64,000 bases of DNA from Phycisphaeraceae bacterium (GTDB lineage: Bacteria > Planctomycetota > Phycisphaerae > Phycisphaerales > SM1A02). Location: the NCBI GenBank assembly GCA_019636755.1, contig JAHBWZ010000003.1, positions 186,001 through 250,000 on the forward strand, in the 5' to 3' direction. Numbering within the stretch: position 1 is the stretch's first letter; the number at the start of each line of letters is the position of its first letter. The position numbers and the translations under genes are program-made. Below, one piece after another: positions 27,701 through 36,583 of this stretch. The notes beneath the pieces are model-generated. The model was given only the letters and a program-made list of their open reading frames with translations. It had not been told where the DNA came from and did not search any database.

Positions 27701-27767
27701 GTGATGATGCGATGGTGATGGCGCACGTTCTCGCTCGCGCGCGCGCAGATCGTCGCGCGAGAGTCTT

Positions 27768-27930
27768 CGCGCCTGTCCACGATCGCATCACAACGCCCGC
27801 AGCGTGCTTGAAGGGAGGAAGACGGATACCGCCAGGAGAACGCCTGCGTGCGCAGGGGGGCGGCGCCTCCCCGCCCCCCCCTCGCGTGCCGGCGCGTCGT
27901 CAACGGTCCTGCCTCGCGCCTGGCGCGTAC
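27768..27930 (+). repeat. Interspersed repeat R6 (full-length copy)
   Basis: The head (GCAGCGTGCTTGAAGGGAGG, then GCCAGGAGAACGCCTGCGTG) leads into a core with altered C-runs and a tail GCCGGCGCGTCGTCAACGG. The order head-core-tail is the same as in R3. Confidence 0.75.
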
Positions 27931-28065
27931 GTGGACCCGGGCGGCGCAGAAACCGGGCGCATCGTCAGGGTCGCTGGCTCGAGCGTACGCGCGCGCGTGC
28001 TCGATCGCTCGACGTCTTCTGAAGGACCGCGACGGCCGTCCGGACTCCCTGATCACTCTGTCTTC

Positions 28066-28130
28066 CGTACGTGTGCGCGAGCGCAGGGGGGGCTGATGCC
28101 CCCCCTGCAACCCCCTCGCGCGCATGAAGG
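28066..28130 (+). repeat. Interspersed repeat R7 (core)
   Basis: Core variant GCGCAGGGGGGGCTGATGC followed by C-runs and CCCCCTCGCGCGC. It has the same orientation as R6. Confidence 0.7.
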
Positions 28131-28375
28131 TGGGTCTGGATCAGCCGGCGCACGAGTGGTGCGGGCTGCGCGCATCGGGTCGCGCCGAGGAGGTCGGTCC
28201 CGGGAGGCGCTTCTGATATGCACGGCGCGTCCAGGATCGCCCGGTGGCGAGCGAGATTGCCCGATGGATCTCTGATGCGACTGCACGTCCGCACCATCCC
28301 GAAGGCGTGCTGGGCTGCAGGCGATACGGGTGCGCCTGTCGCCGACGAGACACGTCGCTCGTAAGGCCGGTCCAC

Positions 28376-28470
28376 CCACACGAAGGCCGGAAGACCCTGA
28401 AGGAAAGATGACGCATACTGGCGGGAGAGCGCCTGCATGCGCAGACTTCGCAGCCAGCAAGACCGTCCGG
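28376..28470 (+). repeat. Interspersed repeat R8 (head only)
   Basis: The head CCTGAAGGAAAGATGACGC and GGAGAGCGCCTGCATGCGCA match R6. The G-run core is missing; instead it joins GCAGACTTCGCAGCCAGCAA, which also borders R5. Confidence 0.65.
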
Positions 28471-28654
28471 CTGCGATGACGTAGAAGGATCCTGCGAGGC
28501 GATGGCGCACGCGCACGCACGCGCGCCAACCGGCGCCGGCGCACAAGCACCAGAAGACTGCCCGGGCTCGGATCGTCTCGACATGAAACCGCACGGCGGC
28601 AGGCACGCGCAGGATGACGGGGATGCGCGTGCCGGTCCCCCTCCCGGGTCGCTG

Positions 28655-30007
28655 TTACCCCCCCTCGTCGCGCAGCAGCCGCTCGACGTAGTGGATGTCG
28701 TGCGTCGCATCGACGAAGGGACGGCTCCGGAGCAGCCGGCGGTAGAGCGGAATCGTCGTCCGGATCGGCCCGATGCGGAACTCGCCCAGGGCGCCGAACA
28801 TGCGCTCGATCGCCTCCGCGCGGGTCGAGCCGTGGACGATCAGCTTCCCGATCATCGAGTCGTACGTCGGCGGAATGCGGTAGCCGGCTCTGGCATGGGA
28901 GTCGACGCGCACGCCGGGTCCGCCGGGCAGGTCGCAGACCTCGATCAGGCCCGCGGAAGGGATGAACCCGCGGTCGGGATCCTCCGCATTGATCCGGCAC
29001 TCGATGGCATGTCCCCGGATCCGGACATCGCCCTGCTCGAAGTCGAGCGCCTCGCCGGCGGCGATCCGGATCGACCACTTCACGATGTCGATGCCCGTCA
29101 CGAGTTCGGTGACGGGATGTTCCACCTGCACCCGCGTGTTCACCTCGAGCATGTGGAACCCGCCGGCTTCGTCCATCAGGAACTCGCACGTCGCGGCACC
29201 GGCGTAGGACGACCGCCGCAGCAGTTCCGCGGCGGACCGCGCCACCGCGTCCACGCGGGCGCGATCGACGCCCGGCGCGGGCGCCTCCTCGATGAGTTTC
29301 TGGTGGCGGCGCTGACTCGTGCAGTCGCGCTCGAAGAGATGCACCGCGTTGCCGTGGCGATCGCCCAGGAGCTGGATCTCCACGTGCCTCGCGCGCTCGA
29401 GGAACTTCTCGATGTAGACCGCGCCGTTGCCGAATGCCCGCGCCGCCTCCTGACGGGCGGACTGCAGGGCGCTGCGCAGCGCAGGCTCGTTGTGCACGAT
29501 GCGCATCCCGCGGCCTCCCCCGCCCGCGGACGCCTTCACGATGACCGGGTATCCGATCTCCCGGGCGACGGTGATCGCCTCTTCCTCCTCCTCGATCGCG
29601 CCGTCGCTGCCGGGGAAGACCGGTGTTCCCGTCGCCTTCGCCAGCCGCTTGCAGGAGATCTTGTCGCCCAGCAGCGCCATGGCCTCCGGGCTCGGGCCGA
29701 TGAACTCGATCCGGCAGTCCCGGCAGACCTCGGCGAAGTGCGCGTTCTCTGACAGGAATCCGTATCCGGGATGGATCGCATCGACATTGGCCACCTCGGC
29801 GGCCGAGATGATCCGGTCGATCCGCAGGTAGGACTCGGTGGAGGGTCCGCCGCCGATGCAGATCGTCTCGTCCGCCTGCTCCAGCCAGGGGGCCCCCCGG
29901 TCCGCCGTCGAGTACACGCAGATGGTCTGCGCCCCGAGTTCGCGGGCGGCCCGGATGATCCTCAGGGCGATCTCGCCCCGGTTCGCGATGAGGATACGTG
30001 AGAACAT
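28655..30007 (-). CDS. accC: Biotin carboxylase subunit of acetyl-CoA carboxylase
   Basis: A 450-residue biotin carboxylase, which uses ATP and bicarbonate to carboxylate biotin on AccB, the first step of malonyl-CoA and fatty acid synthesis in the cytoplasm. The N-terminus MFSRILIANRGEIALRIIRA is diagnostic. The ATP-grasp glycine loop is KASAGGGGRGMRIV, the catalytic block is LEVNTRVQVEHPVTELVTG, and INAEDP is conserved. Length is typical. It follows accB by 24 bp. The carboxyltransferase genes accA and accD are not in this window. Confidence 0.97.
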   Translation of the reverse strand: MFSRILIANRGEIALRIIRAARELGAQTICVYSTADRGAPWLEQADETICIGGGPSTESYLRIDRIISAAEVANVDAIHPGYGFLSENAHFAEVCRDCRIEFIGPSPEAMALLGDKISCKRLAKATGTPVFPGSDGAIEEEEEAITVAREIGYPVIVKASAGGGGRGMRIVHNEPALRSALQSARQEAARAFGNGAVYIEKFLERARHVEIQLLGDRHGNAVHLFERDCTSQRRHQKLIEEAPAPGVDRARVDAVARSAAELLRRSSYAGAATCEFLMDEAGGFHMLEVNTRVQVEHPVTELVTGIDIVKWSIRIAAGEALDFEQGDVRIRGHAIECRINAEDPDRGFIPSAGLIEVCDLPGGPGVRVDSHARAGYRIPPTYDSMIGKLIVHGSTRAEAIERMFGALGEFRIGPIRTTIPLYRRLLRSRPFVDATHDIHYVERLLRDEGG

Positions 30008-30031
30008 GGTGGAGGCGTCTGTGCCGGCGTC

Positions 30032-30523
30032 TTACGCCGGACGGACCAGGAAGAGCGGCTGACCGTACTCAACCGGCTCCCCGTTCCGGACCAGTACCTT
30101 CTCGATCGTGCCGGAGACCTCGGCCTTGATCTCGTTGAAGATCTTCATGGCCTCGACGATGCACACCGTCGTCTGCGGCGAAACCACGGTGCCCACACTG
30201 GCGAAGGGCGCGGCATCGGGACTTCCGGCGGCGTAGAAGGTGCCGACCATCGGGCACTCGATGCGGACCAGGCCGTCGTCCGCCGGCGCACCGTCGCCCG
30301 GGTCCCCGGCACTGCGCCCCGCGGCTCCGGGCGCACCGGCCGCCGTGCCCGGCGCGGCCCCGGCCAGCATCGGGGGCGCCGAGGCATACGCGATCGGCAG
30401 ACCGGCCCCGGCGCCACCGCGTCGCAGCGTCACCTGTTCCTCGTTGTCCCGGAGGTCGATCTCGGTGAGCTCGTTGTCGACCATCAGCCGGACGAGCTCT
30501 TTGAGCTTGCGGATATCAATCAT
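30032..30523 (-). CDS. accB: Biotin carboxyl carrier protein of acetyl-CoA carboxylase
   Basis: A 163-residue carrier protein. The N-terminus MIDIRKLKELVRLMVDNELT is the AccB dimerisation helix. A Pro/Ala/Gly-rich linker follows (about residues 45-85), then the biotinyl domain with VRIECPMVGTFY and EAMKI, whose lysine (about residue 127) carries biotin. The thumb region is present (IEKVLVRNGEPVEYGQPLF). The ATG at 30523 matches the family; the 8 extra upstream residues of the frame are not conserved. It forms an operon with accC, 24 bp downstream. Confidence 0.95.
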   Translation of the reverse strand: MIDIRKLKELVRLMVDNELTEIDLRDNEEQVTLRRGGAGAGLPIAYASAPPMLAGAAPGTAAGAPGAAGRSAGDPGDGAPADDGLVRIECPMVGTFYAAGSPDAAPFASVGTVVSPQTTVCIVEAMKIFNEIKAEVSGTIEKVLVRNGEPVEYGQPLFLVRPA

Positions 30524-30612
30524 GGATCGCTGCCCCACCCGGCACACTGCGGAACCCCCTCGGATCCGGCGCGGGCGGCGATCGTACCCGCAGCCCCCCG
30601 CCTGTGCCAGCG

Positions 30613-31389
30613 TCAGGCTGGATCGGCCGGGCCCGTGAGCGACACCGGCGGACCGAGCACGGTGGTCAGGACGATCGCCCGGCGCAGCGCGGTCCGATCA
30701 TGGAGCATCCCGAGAAGCACGGGGTCCGGCGTGCCGCGGCGCGGCGCGCGATCGGGCCCGGGCGCCAGCCGCGCCACCGCCGCCGCGCGACCGGCACGAT
30801 GGGCCGCCGAGCCGGTATCGGCGCGGGACGGGGCCTCTCGCACCGCGGCATCGGCGACCTCGGCCTGCGCATGGCGGCGCTGTCGCGCCTCGCGGCGCGC
30901 CGCTTCTTCGCGTTCCTCGCCCACGATCGCGCGGCGGCGCGCCTCGGCGCGTGCCGTGGCCTCCGCCTCGCGCAGTCGGCGCGCTGCTTCCGGGTCGGCG
31001 CTTCCCCGGGTCGGTGCCATGCCGACGGGACGGGCGGTCGCGGGACGTGCAGGAACCGGCACGGGCGCCGTGTCGGTCGATCGAACGGGCGCGGTCCGGC
31101 CCGGCGCGACCGGCCGGCCGGGGGCCGGCTGCCGTGCTGAGATCTCGCGGCGCCGGCGCAACTCTTCGAGCTGCACACGCCGCTGCCGCGCGGCCTCGGA
31201 GCGCGGGTCGAGCGCCGGACCTGAGCCACCCGCGGCCGGGCCACCGGTTCCGCCGCCCACCGCCCCGCCGGGCTGGCGCACGCCGCGCCCGGCGCTGCGC
31301 CGCTTCTCCTGCTCCCGCGCGGCGATGACCTGCGCGACCATCTGCCAGACGGTGATGACGAGCACGGCGAGGACGATGAACCGGGTCAT
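30613..31389 (-). CDS. Uncharacterised membrane-anchored protein with charged Ala/Arg-rich coiled coil
   Basis: A 258-residue protein. One N-terminal membrane segment (MTRFIVLAVLVITVWQMVAQ) is followed by a Gly/Pro-rich linker and a long Ala/Arg/Glu region with coiled-coil character (residues ~60-205, e.g. RRLREAEATARAEARRRAIV). The C-terminal motif is LLGMLHDRTALRRAIVLTTV. Its ATG overlaps the stop of the btuD-like gene (ATGA), so it is translationally coupled to the importer. It may be an accessory of that operon or simply read with it. No family recognised. Confidence 0.6.
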   Translation of the reverse strand: MTRFIVLAVLVITVWQMVAQVIAAREQEKRRSAGRGVRQPGGAVGGGTGGPAAGGSGPALDPRSEAARQRRVQLEELRRRREISARQPAPGRPVAPGRTAPVRSTDTAPVPVPARPATARPVGMAPTRGSADPEAARRLREAEATARAEARRRAIVGEEREEAARREARQRRHAQAEVADAAVREAPSRADTGSAAHRAGRAAAVARLAPGPDRAPRRGTPDPVLLGMLHDRTALRRAIVLTTVLGPPVSLTGPADPA

Positions 31390-32285
31390 GGCGGCACGAT
31401 TGTACGGGACGCGGACCCCGGTGACGCGCCCGGGGCGGGCCACGATCGTCCGGTCGCGACCGGCATCAGCGCGATCGGGACACGAAGACCCGGCCCGTCG
31501 GCGGTCGCTCCACCGGCGCTGAACGGGTCCGCGCGGTCGCCCCTCCCGTCGACGGCAACGCGCGGCGACGGGATGTCCACCATCGCGAACGGCACACCGA
31601 ACGCCTGCTCCAGGATGGACGGTGTGAGGACCTCATCACACGGCCCGCGCGCCGTGAGCCGTCCATCCGCGACCAGCCAGACGGTGTCCGCGACGGCCGC
31701 CACCTGCGCGAGGTCGTGGAGCGCGACCAGGACCGTGGCGCCGTCGCGCGCCAGGGCTGCCAGCAGCGAGAGCACGCGCGGCGCCCACCGCAGGTCAAGC
31801 GCCGCCGTCGGCTCGTCCAGCAGGAGAACGCCGCCCGGACGATGCTGCGCCAGCGCCCGCGCCAGCAGCACGCGCTGCTGCTGCCCCATGGACAGTTCAC
31901 GGAACGGCTGCGCCCGTCGATCGTCGAGACCCACGGCCGACAGCGCTGCGCGCACGGCGCCGCGATCGGGCGGGAGCGCGAACCGCCCCAGCCCCACGAT
32001 CTCCTCCGCGCTCAGCCCGGTGGCGACCATCCCGCGCTGCGGCACCCACGCGATGCGCTCGGCAAGCGCCCGGCCGCCGAGCGCCGAGACATCCCGGCCA
32101 TCGACCAGCACCCGGCCGCGCAGCGGCCGGATGGCCCCGAGCACACTCCGCAGCAGCGTCGACTTGCCCGCCGCGTTCGGCCCGATGACCGCGGTCACGG
32201 TGGCCCGCGCCGCGGCCGCCGAGACATCGGCGAGCACCGGCGCCGCCACCGACCAGCCGAGGTCCGCGGCGCGCAGCTCGATCAC
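31386..32285 (-). CDS. ATP-binding subunit of an FecCDE/BtuCD-type importer
   Basis: About 299 residues from a GTG at 32285 that overlaps the permease stop (GTGA). Walker A is GPNAAGKST, the signature region reads LSMGQQQRVLLARAL, Walker B is GGVLLLDEPTAALD, and the H-loop is VLVALHDLAQV. With the permease and binding protein it forms an ABC importer for a metal chelate such as vitamin B12, heme or a siderophore. The last ~55 residues beyond the usual end are low-complexity. The longer frame to 32393 lies inside the permease gene and is not the start. Confidence 0.9.
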   Translation of the reverse strand: MIELRAADLGWSVAAPVLADVSAAAARATVTAVIGPNAAGKSTLLRSVLGAIRPLRGRVLVDGRDVSALGGRALAERIAWVPQRGMVATGLSAEEIVGLGRFALPPDRGAVRAALSAVGLDDRRAQPFRELSMGQQQRVLLARALAQHRPGGVLLLDEPTAALDLRWAPRVLSLLAALARDGATVLVALHDLAQVAAVADTVWLVADGRLTARGPCDEVLTPSILEQAFGVPFAMVDIPSPRVAVDGRGDRADPFSAGGATADGPGLRVPIALMPVATGRSWPAPGASPGSASRTIVPP

Positions 32286-33277
32286 GACACCATCTCCCGC
32301 CGGTTCCGTCGGAGCAGCCAGATGAAGAGCGGTCCGCCCAGGAGCGCGGTGCAGACGCCCGCCGGGATCCGTCCGACCTCGGTCGACATGCACTGCGCCA
32401 GGACGTCCGCGCCGACGACGACCGCGGCGCCGATCACCACGCTCATCACCGCGAGCGTGCGCTGCCGTTCGCCCACGATCATCCGCGCGAGGTGCGGCGC
32501 CAGGAGCCCGACGAATGCGATCGGCCCGGCAATCGCCACCGCCGCGGCCGCCAGGACGCCCGCGAACAGGAACGCCGTCGTACGGACACGTCCCACCTGC
32601 ACGCCGATGGCGCGCGCCTCGTCATCCGAGAATGCAAGTGCATCCAGCGCCGGTCCCCGCAGCGCGGTCCAGGCGGCGCCGACGAGCGCGATGCCGCCGG
32701 CGGTGACAAGGGCGCGCGTCTCCGTCCCCTGGCGGATGGTCCCGGCCATCCACGCGACGAGATCACCGCGCAGACCGTGCGGAACGAGGTGCTGAAGCAG
32801 CAGGATGAGACCGCCGCAGATCGACGACACGACGACCCCCACCAGCAGCACGCCCAGCGGATCCAGCCAGCCGCGGATGCGACCGAGCCCGAAGACGATC
32901 ACCAGCACCGTGCCGCCGCCCAGGCACGCCGGCACCATCCCGCCGTCCGCGCCGACCAGCGAGGCACCCAGGTGATGACCGATCGCCAGCGCCGCCATGA
33001 CCCCCAGCGCCGCGCCGGCGCTGACGCCGAGGATCGAGGGCGATGCCAGCGGATTGCGCAGCACCGCCTGCAGCAGCACCCCCGAGGTCGCGAGCGCCGC
33101 TCCGACGATGGCGCCCGCGGCAAGCGCGCGCACGCGGAGATCCATGAGGATGCCGTCCGGCCACTCGACCTGCAGCGGACCGCCGAGCGGTCGCGCCACG
33201 AGGATCCGCGCCGCCGCCGCGACCAGGAGCGCCAGCACCGCCAGTGCCGGACCGATGCGTGCGGCAGGCCGCGTCAC
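32282..33277 (-). CDS. FecCD/BtuC-family importer permease
   Basis: A 331-residue permease with about ten membrane helices and the FecCD hallmark LRNPLASPSILGVSAGAALG near residues 75-95. The segment FVGLLAPHLARMIVG, toward the C-terminus, is the conserved coupling helix that docks to the ATPase. It starts with GTG, overlapping the stop of the binding protein gene (GTGA), and ends in the same way into the ATPase gene. The substrate class is a metal chelate (cobalamin, heme or siderophore). Confidence 0.93.
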   Translation of the reverse strand: MTRPAARIGPALAVLALLVAAAARILVARPLGGPLQVEWPDGILMDLRVRALAAGAIVGAALATSGVLLQAVLRNPLASPSILGVSAGAALGVMAALAIGHHLGASLVGADGGMVPACLGGGTVLVIVFGLGRIRGWLDPLGVLLVGVVVSSICGGLILLLQHLVPHGLRGDLVAWMAGTIRQGTETRALVTAGGIALVGAAWTALRGPALDALAFSDDEARAIGVQVGRVRTTAFLFAGVLAAAAVAIAGPIAFVGLLAPHLARMIVGERQRTLAVMSVVIGAAVVVGADVLAQCMSTEVGRIPAGVCTALLGGPLFIWLLRRNRREMVS

Positions 33278-34218
33278 GTCGAGTCACCCGTGATCCCGCG
33301 CCGGGCAAGGCGTGCCAGGATCAGGCCGAGTTCGATCGCCGTCGCGTCGAGCGCGGTGGACGGCAGCATGGCGTCCGGCGCCGTCAGGACGTCGATCCGT
33401 CCCGAATCGAACGCGGCCAGCCCGAGCCGGCGCAGCGGCGCCAGCCGGTCCATCGCCATCGGATCCCCCGGTGCGACGAGCACGATCGCCTCCGGATCCA
33501 GCCGGACGAGATCCTCGAGCGTCATCGCGCCCCATCCCGGCAGCGGCGCCGCGTTCGTGCCGCCGAGCGCCTCCAGGAGGTCGCCGAGGAACGTCTCACG
33601 GCCGGAGACCGTCACCGGGTCCACGCCGTGGACGAGCAGGACCGGGCCACGGAACCCGTGCGGCGCCGGGCGCAGCGCCGCGCGCACGCGCTCACGCAGC
33701 ATCGCCGCCCGCGCCTGCAGGCGGGCCCGCGTGTCATCCGTCGCCAGCGCATCGGCCACCGCATCGATGGCGCGTTCCACGTCGGTCAGCCGGTCGACAC
33801 CGCGGAGGACGAGGAGCGACGCACCGCATCGCTGCGCCACGTCCAGGAGCGCCGCGTCATCGCCTGCCGCCGCCGCCTGCCGGAGGATGTGCGTCGGCCG
33901 GAGCCGGATGACCTGCTCCAGGTCGACGTGCAGGAGGTCGCCGGCCACGACCGCCGTCGACGGCGCCGCCGTGCACCACGGGGTGCGCCCCACGATCTCG
34001 GCCTGCACGCCCAGGTCCGCGGCGATCCGTGTCAGCGCTGGACTCAGGCTGATGATGCGCCGCGCGACGGCACGCGCACCGGTCGTGCCGGTCACGATCT
34101 CCGCCGCCGCGCCCGCACCGGCGCGGTGCTCCGGGGCGCTCAGGCGCGGCGCAGAAAACAGGGCGATGCCGGCGAGCATCGCCCCGAGAAGGATCACAGT
34201 TGCGCCCGCCCGTGCCAT
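33274..34218 (-). CDS. Periplasmic/lipid-anchored binding protein, BtuF/FepB-like
   Basis: A 314-residue protein with a signal peptide (MARAGATVILLGAMLAGIAL) and a class III periplasmic binding fold: RIISLSPALTRIAADLGVQA, GRTPWC, GDLLHVDLEQVIRLRPTHIL and LEDLVRLDPEAIVLV. It begins the importer operon and its stop overlaps the permease start (GTGA). No TonB-dependent receptor and no cobalamin riboswitch was recognised nearby, so the ligand stays open between cobalamin, heme and siderophores. Confidence 0.88.
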   Translation of the reverse strand: MARAGATVILLGAMLAGIALFSAPRLSAPEHRAGAGAAAEIVTGTTGARAVARRIISLSPALTRIAADLGVQAEIVGRTPWCTAAPSTAVVAGDLLHVDLEQVIRLRPTHILRQAAAAGDDAALLDVAQRCGASLLVLRGVDRLTDVERAIDAVADALATDDTRARLQARAAMLRERVRAALRPAPHGFRGPVLLVHGVDPVTVSGRETFLGDLLEALGGTNAAPLPGWGAMTLEDLVRLDPEAIVLVAPGDPMAMDRLAPLRRLGLAAFDSGRIDVLTAPDAMLPSTALDATAIELGLILARLARRGITGDST

Positions 34219-34292
34219 GACGGCGGGATGATACGCGACGCTCCGCCGACGTCCCGCGCGCGGCCGCGCCGCGGGGCCCGGCCCCGGACGCG

Positions 34293-35396
34293 TCAGTCCG
34301 CGACGAAGTCACGGCCCAGGATGCCGTCCGCCGTCAGGATGTGATAGCTGGTGTTGGAGAAGTCGTAGCCGCTCCCGATGAGATACCCGTCGGTGCCGAA
34401 CGGCGTGTTGCGGACCCACAGCCCGTGCCCGGACTGGGACATCGACCGACCGTCCGCCTGCTCCGCCCGCCGCGTGCCGACGGAGCGGACGCTGCCGTCG
34501 AAGAACAGCGTGTTCGGCTGGGACTCCCAGCCGTGGTTGAAGTAGTACGGCTCGCATCCGGAGTAATTCCCGGGCTGGAACGCGGGATTGCACTGCGTCG
34601 GCCGGTTCTGGAGCCAGTGATGCTCCAGCATGTGCGTCTTGAGCGTGGGATACCGCGCCTGCGACAGCGGCGGGACCTTGAAGCCCGTCTGCGTCATGTA
34701 CGGATTGCGATAGCCGCCGGCAACGTCGTTGCGCAGGATGTCCGCGGCGAAGAGTGCCGCGGGCGACAGGCAGTAACTCGACCAGCCGACGCCGCCGTTG
34801 ACGCCGGCGACCTCCGTGCAGAACTCGTACGGCGCTTCCAGGCAGCGGTCGATGGCGTGGACCACCAGCACGTCCTTCGGTGCATAGAAGACCGGGTCAT
34901 AGAACCGATCGGAGACGTACTGCCTGAACTGCTTCGCGTTGGGGATCCTGAACGCACCGAAGTACTTCAGCGTCCCGGAGAACGAGATCGGCTCCAGGCG
35001 GTACGCGTTTCCCATGTTCGGGGGCTGGATCCAGTAGGCCCAGAACCGGTTGCCGCCCGAGTCGTTGTTGCCGCCCTGTCCCGCCGCCCACCCGAGGATG
35101 ATCGGCGGATGCCAGTTCGCATTCTCGTTGTAGTACTGCTGGCCGCATGCGATCGCGTTCGCGCCGTAGCGTGACCATGAGTCATTGACCAGCGTGAACT
35201 GCCTGCCTGCGAACGCGGATGCGTAGTTGTTGTGGGCGACGCCGAGCTGCCGCAGATTGCCGAGGCTCTGGGTGATCTTCGCCTGGTCACGCGCCTTGCC
35301 GATCGCCGGCATGAGGATCGCGATGAGGAGCGCGATGATCGAGACGACGACGAGCAGTTCGATGATCGTGAAGCCGGCCCTGTAGACTGATCTCAT
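34293..35396 (-). CDS. Type IV prepilin-like protein
   Basis: A 367-residue protein that starts with a class III prepilin signal: G8-F9-T-I-I-E-L-L with the conserved Glu at position +5, then a hydrophobic helix (VVVSIIALLIAILMPAIGKA). The long C-terminal part contains many aromatic residues, several Cys and a HGWESQPNTLFFDGSV motif found in planctomycete DUF1559/prepilin-like proteins (family name from memory). It would be processed by a prepilin peptidase, not found here, and assembled into a pseudopilus or act as a surface protein. It stands alone. Confidence 0.85.
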   Translation of the reverse strand: MRSVYRAGFTIIELLVVVSIIALLIAILMPAIGKARDQAKITQSLGNLRQLGVAHNNYASAFAGRQFTLVNDSWSRYGANAIACGQQYYNENANWHPPIILGWAAGQGGNNDSGGNRFWAYWIQPPNMGNAYRLEPISFSGTLKYFGAFRIPNAKQFRQYVSDRFYDPVFYAPKDVLVVHAIDRCLEAPYEFCTEVAGVNGGVGWSSYCLSPAALFAADILRNDVAGGYRNPYMTQTGFKVPPLSQARYPTLKTHMLEHHWLQNRPTQCNPAFQPGNYSGCEPYYFNHGWESQPNTLFFDGSVRSVGTRRAEQADGRSMSQSGHGLWVRNTPFGTDGYLIGSGYDFSNTSYHILTADGILGRDFVAD

Positions 35397-35784
35397 CCTT
35401 CGGTTCCCTTCATGGCATGGAACGCACCTGATCGGAGCCGTCCGGCCAGGCCCGACCTGCGATGAGGCCGGCCTTCACCTGACCACGCCCGGACCGGATC
35501 CGCGACCACGGACATCCGCGGCCGCCGGCGTCGGCCCCGGAACGTGATGAAGGGGGGCCGGCGCACTCCAGGCCCGACGCACTCTGCATGAACCCGCCCC
35601 ATTGCTGCGGGTTCCCCCACGATGCGCCGGCCTGACAATGCCCCAGTGTGACGCGTGACCGCCGGGAGGGCAACCCCGAGTGCCGCGATTCCGCAGCCTC
35701 CGACGCCCGGGTTGCCGATACATCGGAACCGGTCGGCGACCGCGAGTCGACCGCGTGCCGGGCCGGGAGCCCAGGTGGAGTGCC
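35397..35784. other. Intergenic region between prepilin and coiled-coil gene
   Basis: 388 bp between divergently transcribed genes. No further gene, hairpin or repeat was recognised. Open frames here read through without ribosome binding sites. Confidence 0.45.
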
Positions 35785-36567
35785 ATGCCGATTCTCCGAG
35801 ACCTCAGACGCTTCCTCCGCCCGCGATCCCGCGAAACCGCCGTGCGGCCCGGCGGTGCGGCGGTACCGCGATCGCCGGAGGGCAGCGCGGCCACCGATCG
35901 GGCGCCGCTCCGGGGAACCCAGGCCGACGGCCTGCTGCGCATGGAGCCGGAGACGGCGCCGGCGGCGCGCGGGAGCGCCGCACCGCACACGCCCCGGCTG
36001 GTCGAGCCGCGCGGCCAGGTCGAGATCCGATCCACCGTCGAAGAGGTTGCGCGGCTGGTCCGCAGCCTGGACGGGCACATGACCGCACAGGGGGAGCGCT
36101 CGGCGCGCCTGGCGGATGCGATGGAGTCGCTCCCCGGATCGCTCGGCTCGCTCCCGGAGATCAGTCGCGCCCACGCGCGCCTGCTCGAGGCGATCGGCGA
36201 CATGAGCGAATCGTCGCAGAAGCGGCACGACCGGCTCGCCGAGTCGCTGGCGCGGATCGCCGGGCAGACGGCGCGGCACGCCGAAACGTCGGAATCACTG
36301 GTCCGGCACGTCGAGTCGCAGGCGCAGGAGACGGCCCGGATCGCGCGGGCCGCGGAGGAACTCCGTGACGCCATGACTGCGAGCAGCCGAAGCCAGGCCG
36401 CCGCGTCGGAGGCGATCGCCCGCGCCGCGCAGGCGATCGCGTCCCAGGGGCAGCAGACATCGGTCGGCCTCCGAAGGCTGCACGCCTGGATCATCGCGGC
36501 ACTCCTGCTCTCGGCGCTGGCGGGCGCCGCCGCGACCGCCATCGGCCTGACGCTCCTGCTCCGGTGA
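35785..36567 (+). CDS. Coiled-coil protein with C-terminal membrane anchor
   Basis: A 260-residue protein. An Arg/Pro-rich N-terminus (PILRDLRRFLRPRSRETAVR) is followed by a long heptad-like helical part (about residues 80-230, e.g. EDLRRLTAQ-type repeats: LVRSLDGHMTAQGERSARLA, LAESLARIAGQTARHAETSE). It ends with a single membrane segment (WIIAALLLSALAGAAATAIG). The ATG has GGAG about 5 bases upstream. The topology is that of a tail-anchored scaffold. It points at the minus-strand exporter gene 16 bp away. Function unknown. Confidence 0.72.
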   Translation: MPILRDLRRFLRPRSRETAVRPGGAAVPRSPEGSAATDRAPLRGTQADGLLRMEPETAPAARGSAAPHTPRLVEPRGQVEIRSTVEEVARLVRSLDGHMTAQGERSARLADAMESLPGSLGSLPEISRAHARLLEAIGDMSESSQKRHDRLAESLARIAGQTARHAETSESLVRHVESQAQETARIARAAEELRDAMTASSRSQAAASEAIARAAQAIASQGQQTSVGLRRLHAWIIAALLLSALAGAAATAIGLTLLLR

Positions 36568-36583
36568 CCGACGTCACGCCGGA

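Larger units (their letters stand above)
27265..28654. other. Gene-free region carrying interspersed repeats
   Basis: 1390 bp between the pilT operon and accC, the largest non-coding gap in the window. It holds five repeat copies (R4-R8) of the family seen at 20.2-20.8 kb. Open frames overlap on both strands, change frame between copies and have no recognisable product. Transcripts of the pilT operon and accBC converge into it. Confidence 0.7.

Noticed and set aside
20249-28470. CRISPR or integron interpretation of the repeat clusters
   Set aside because: Spacing is irregular, elements occur in both orientations, no cas genes or integrase are present, and no cassette-like genes lie between copies.
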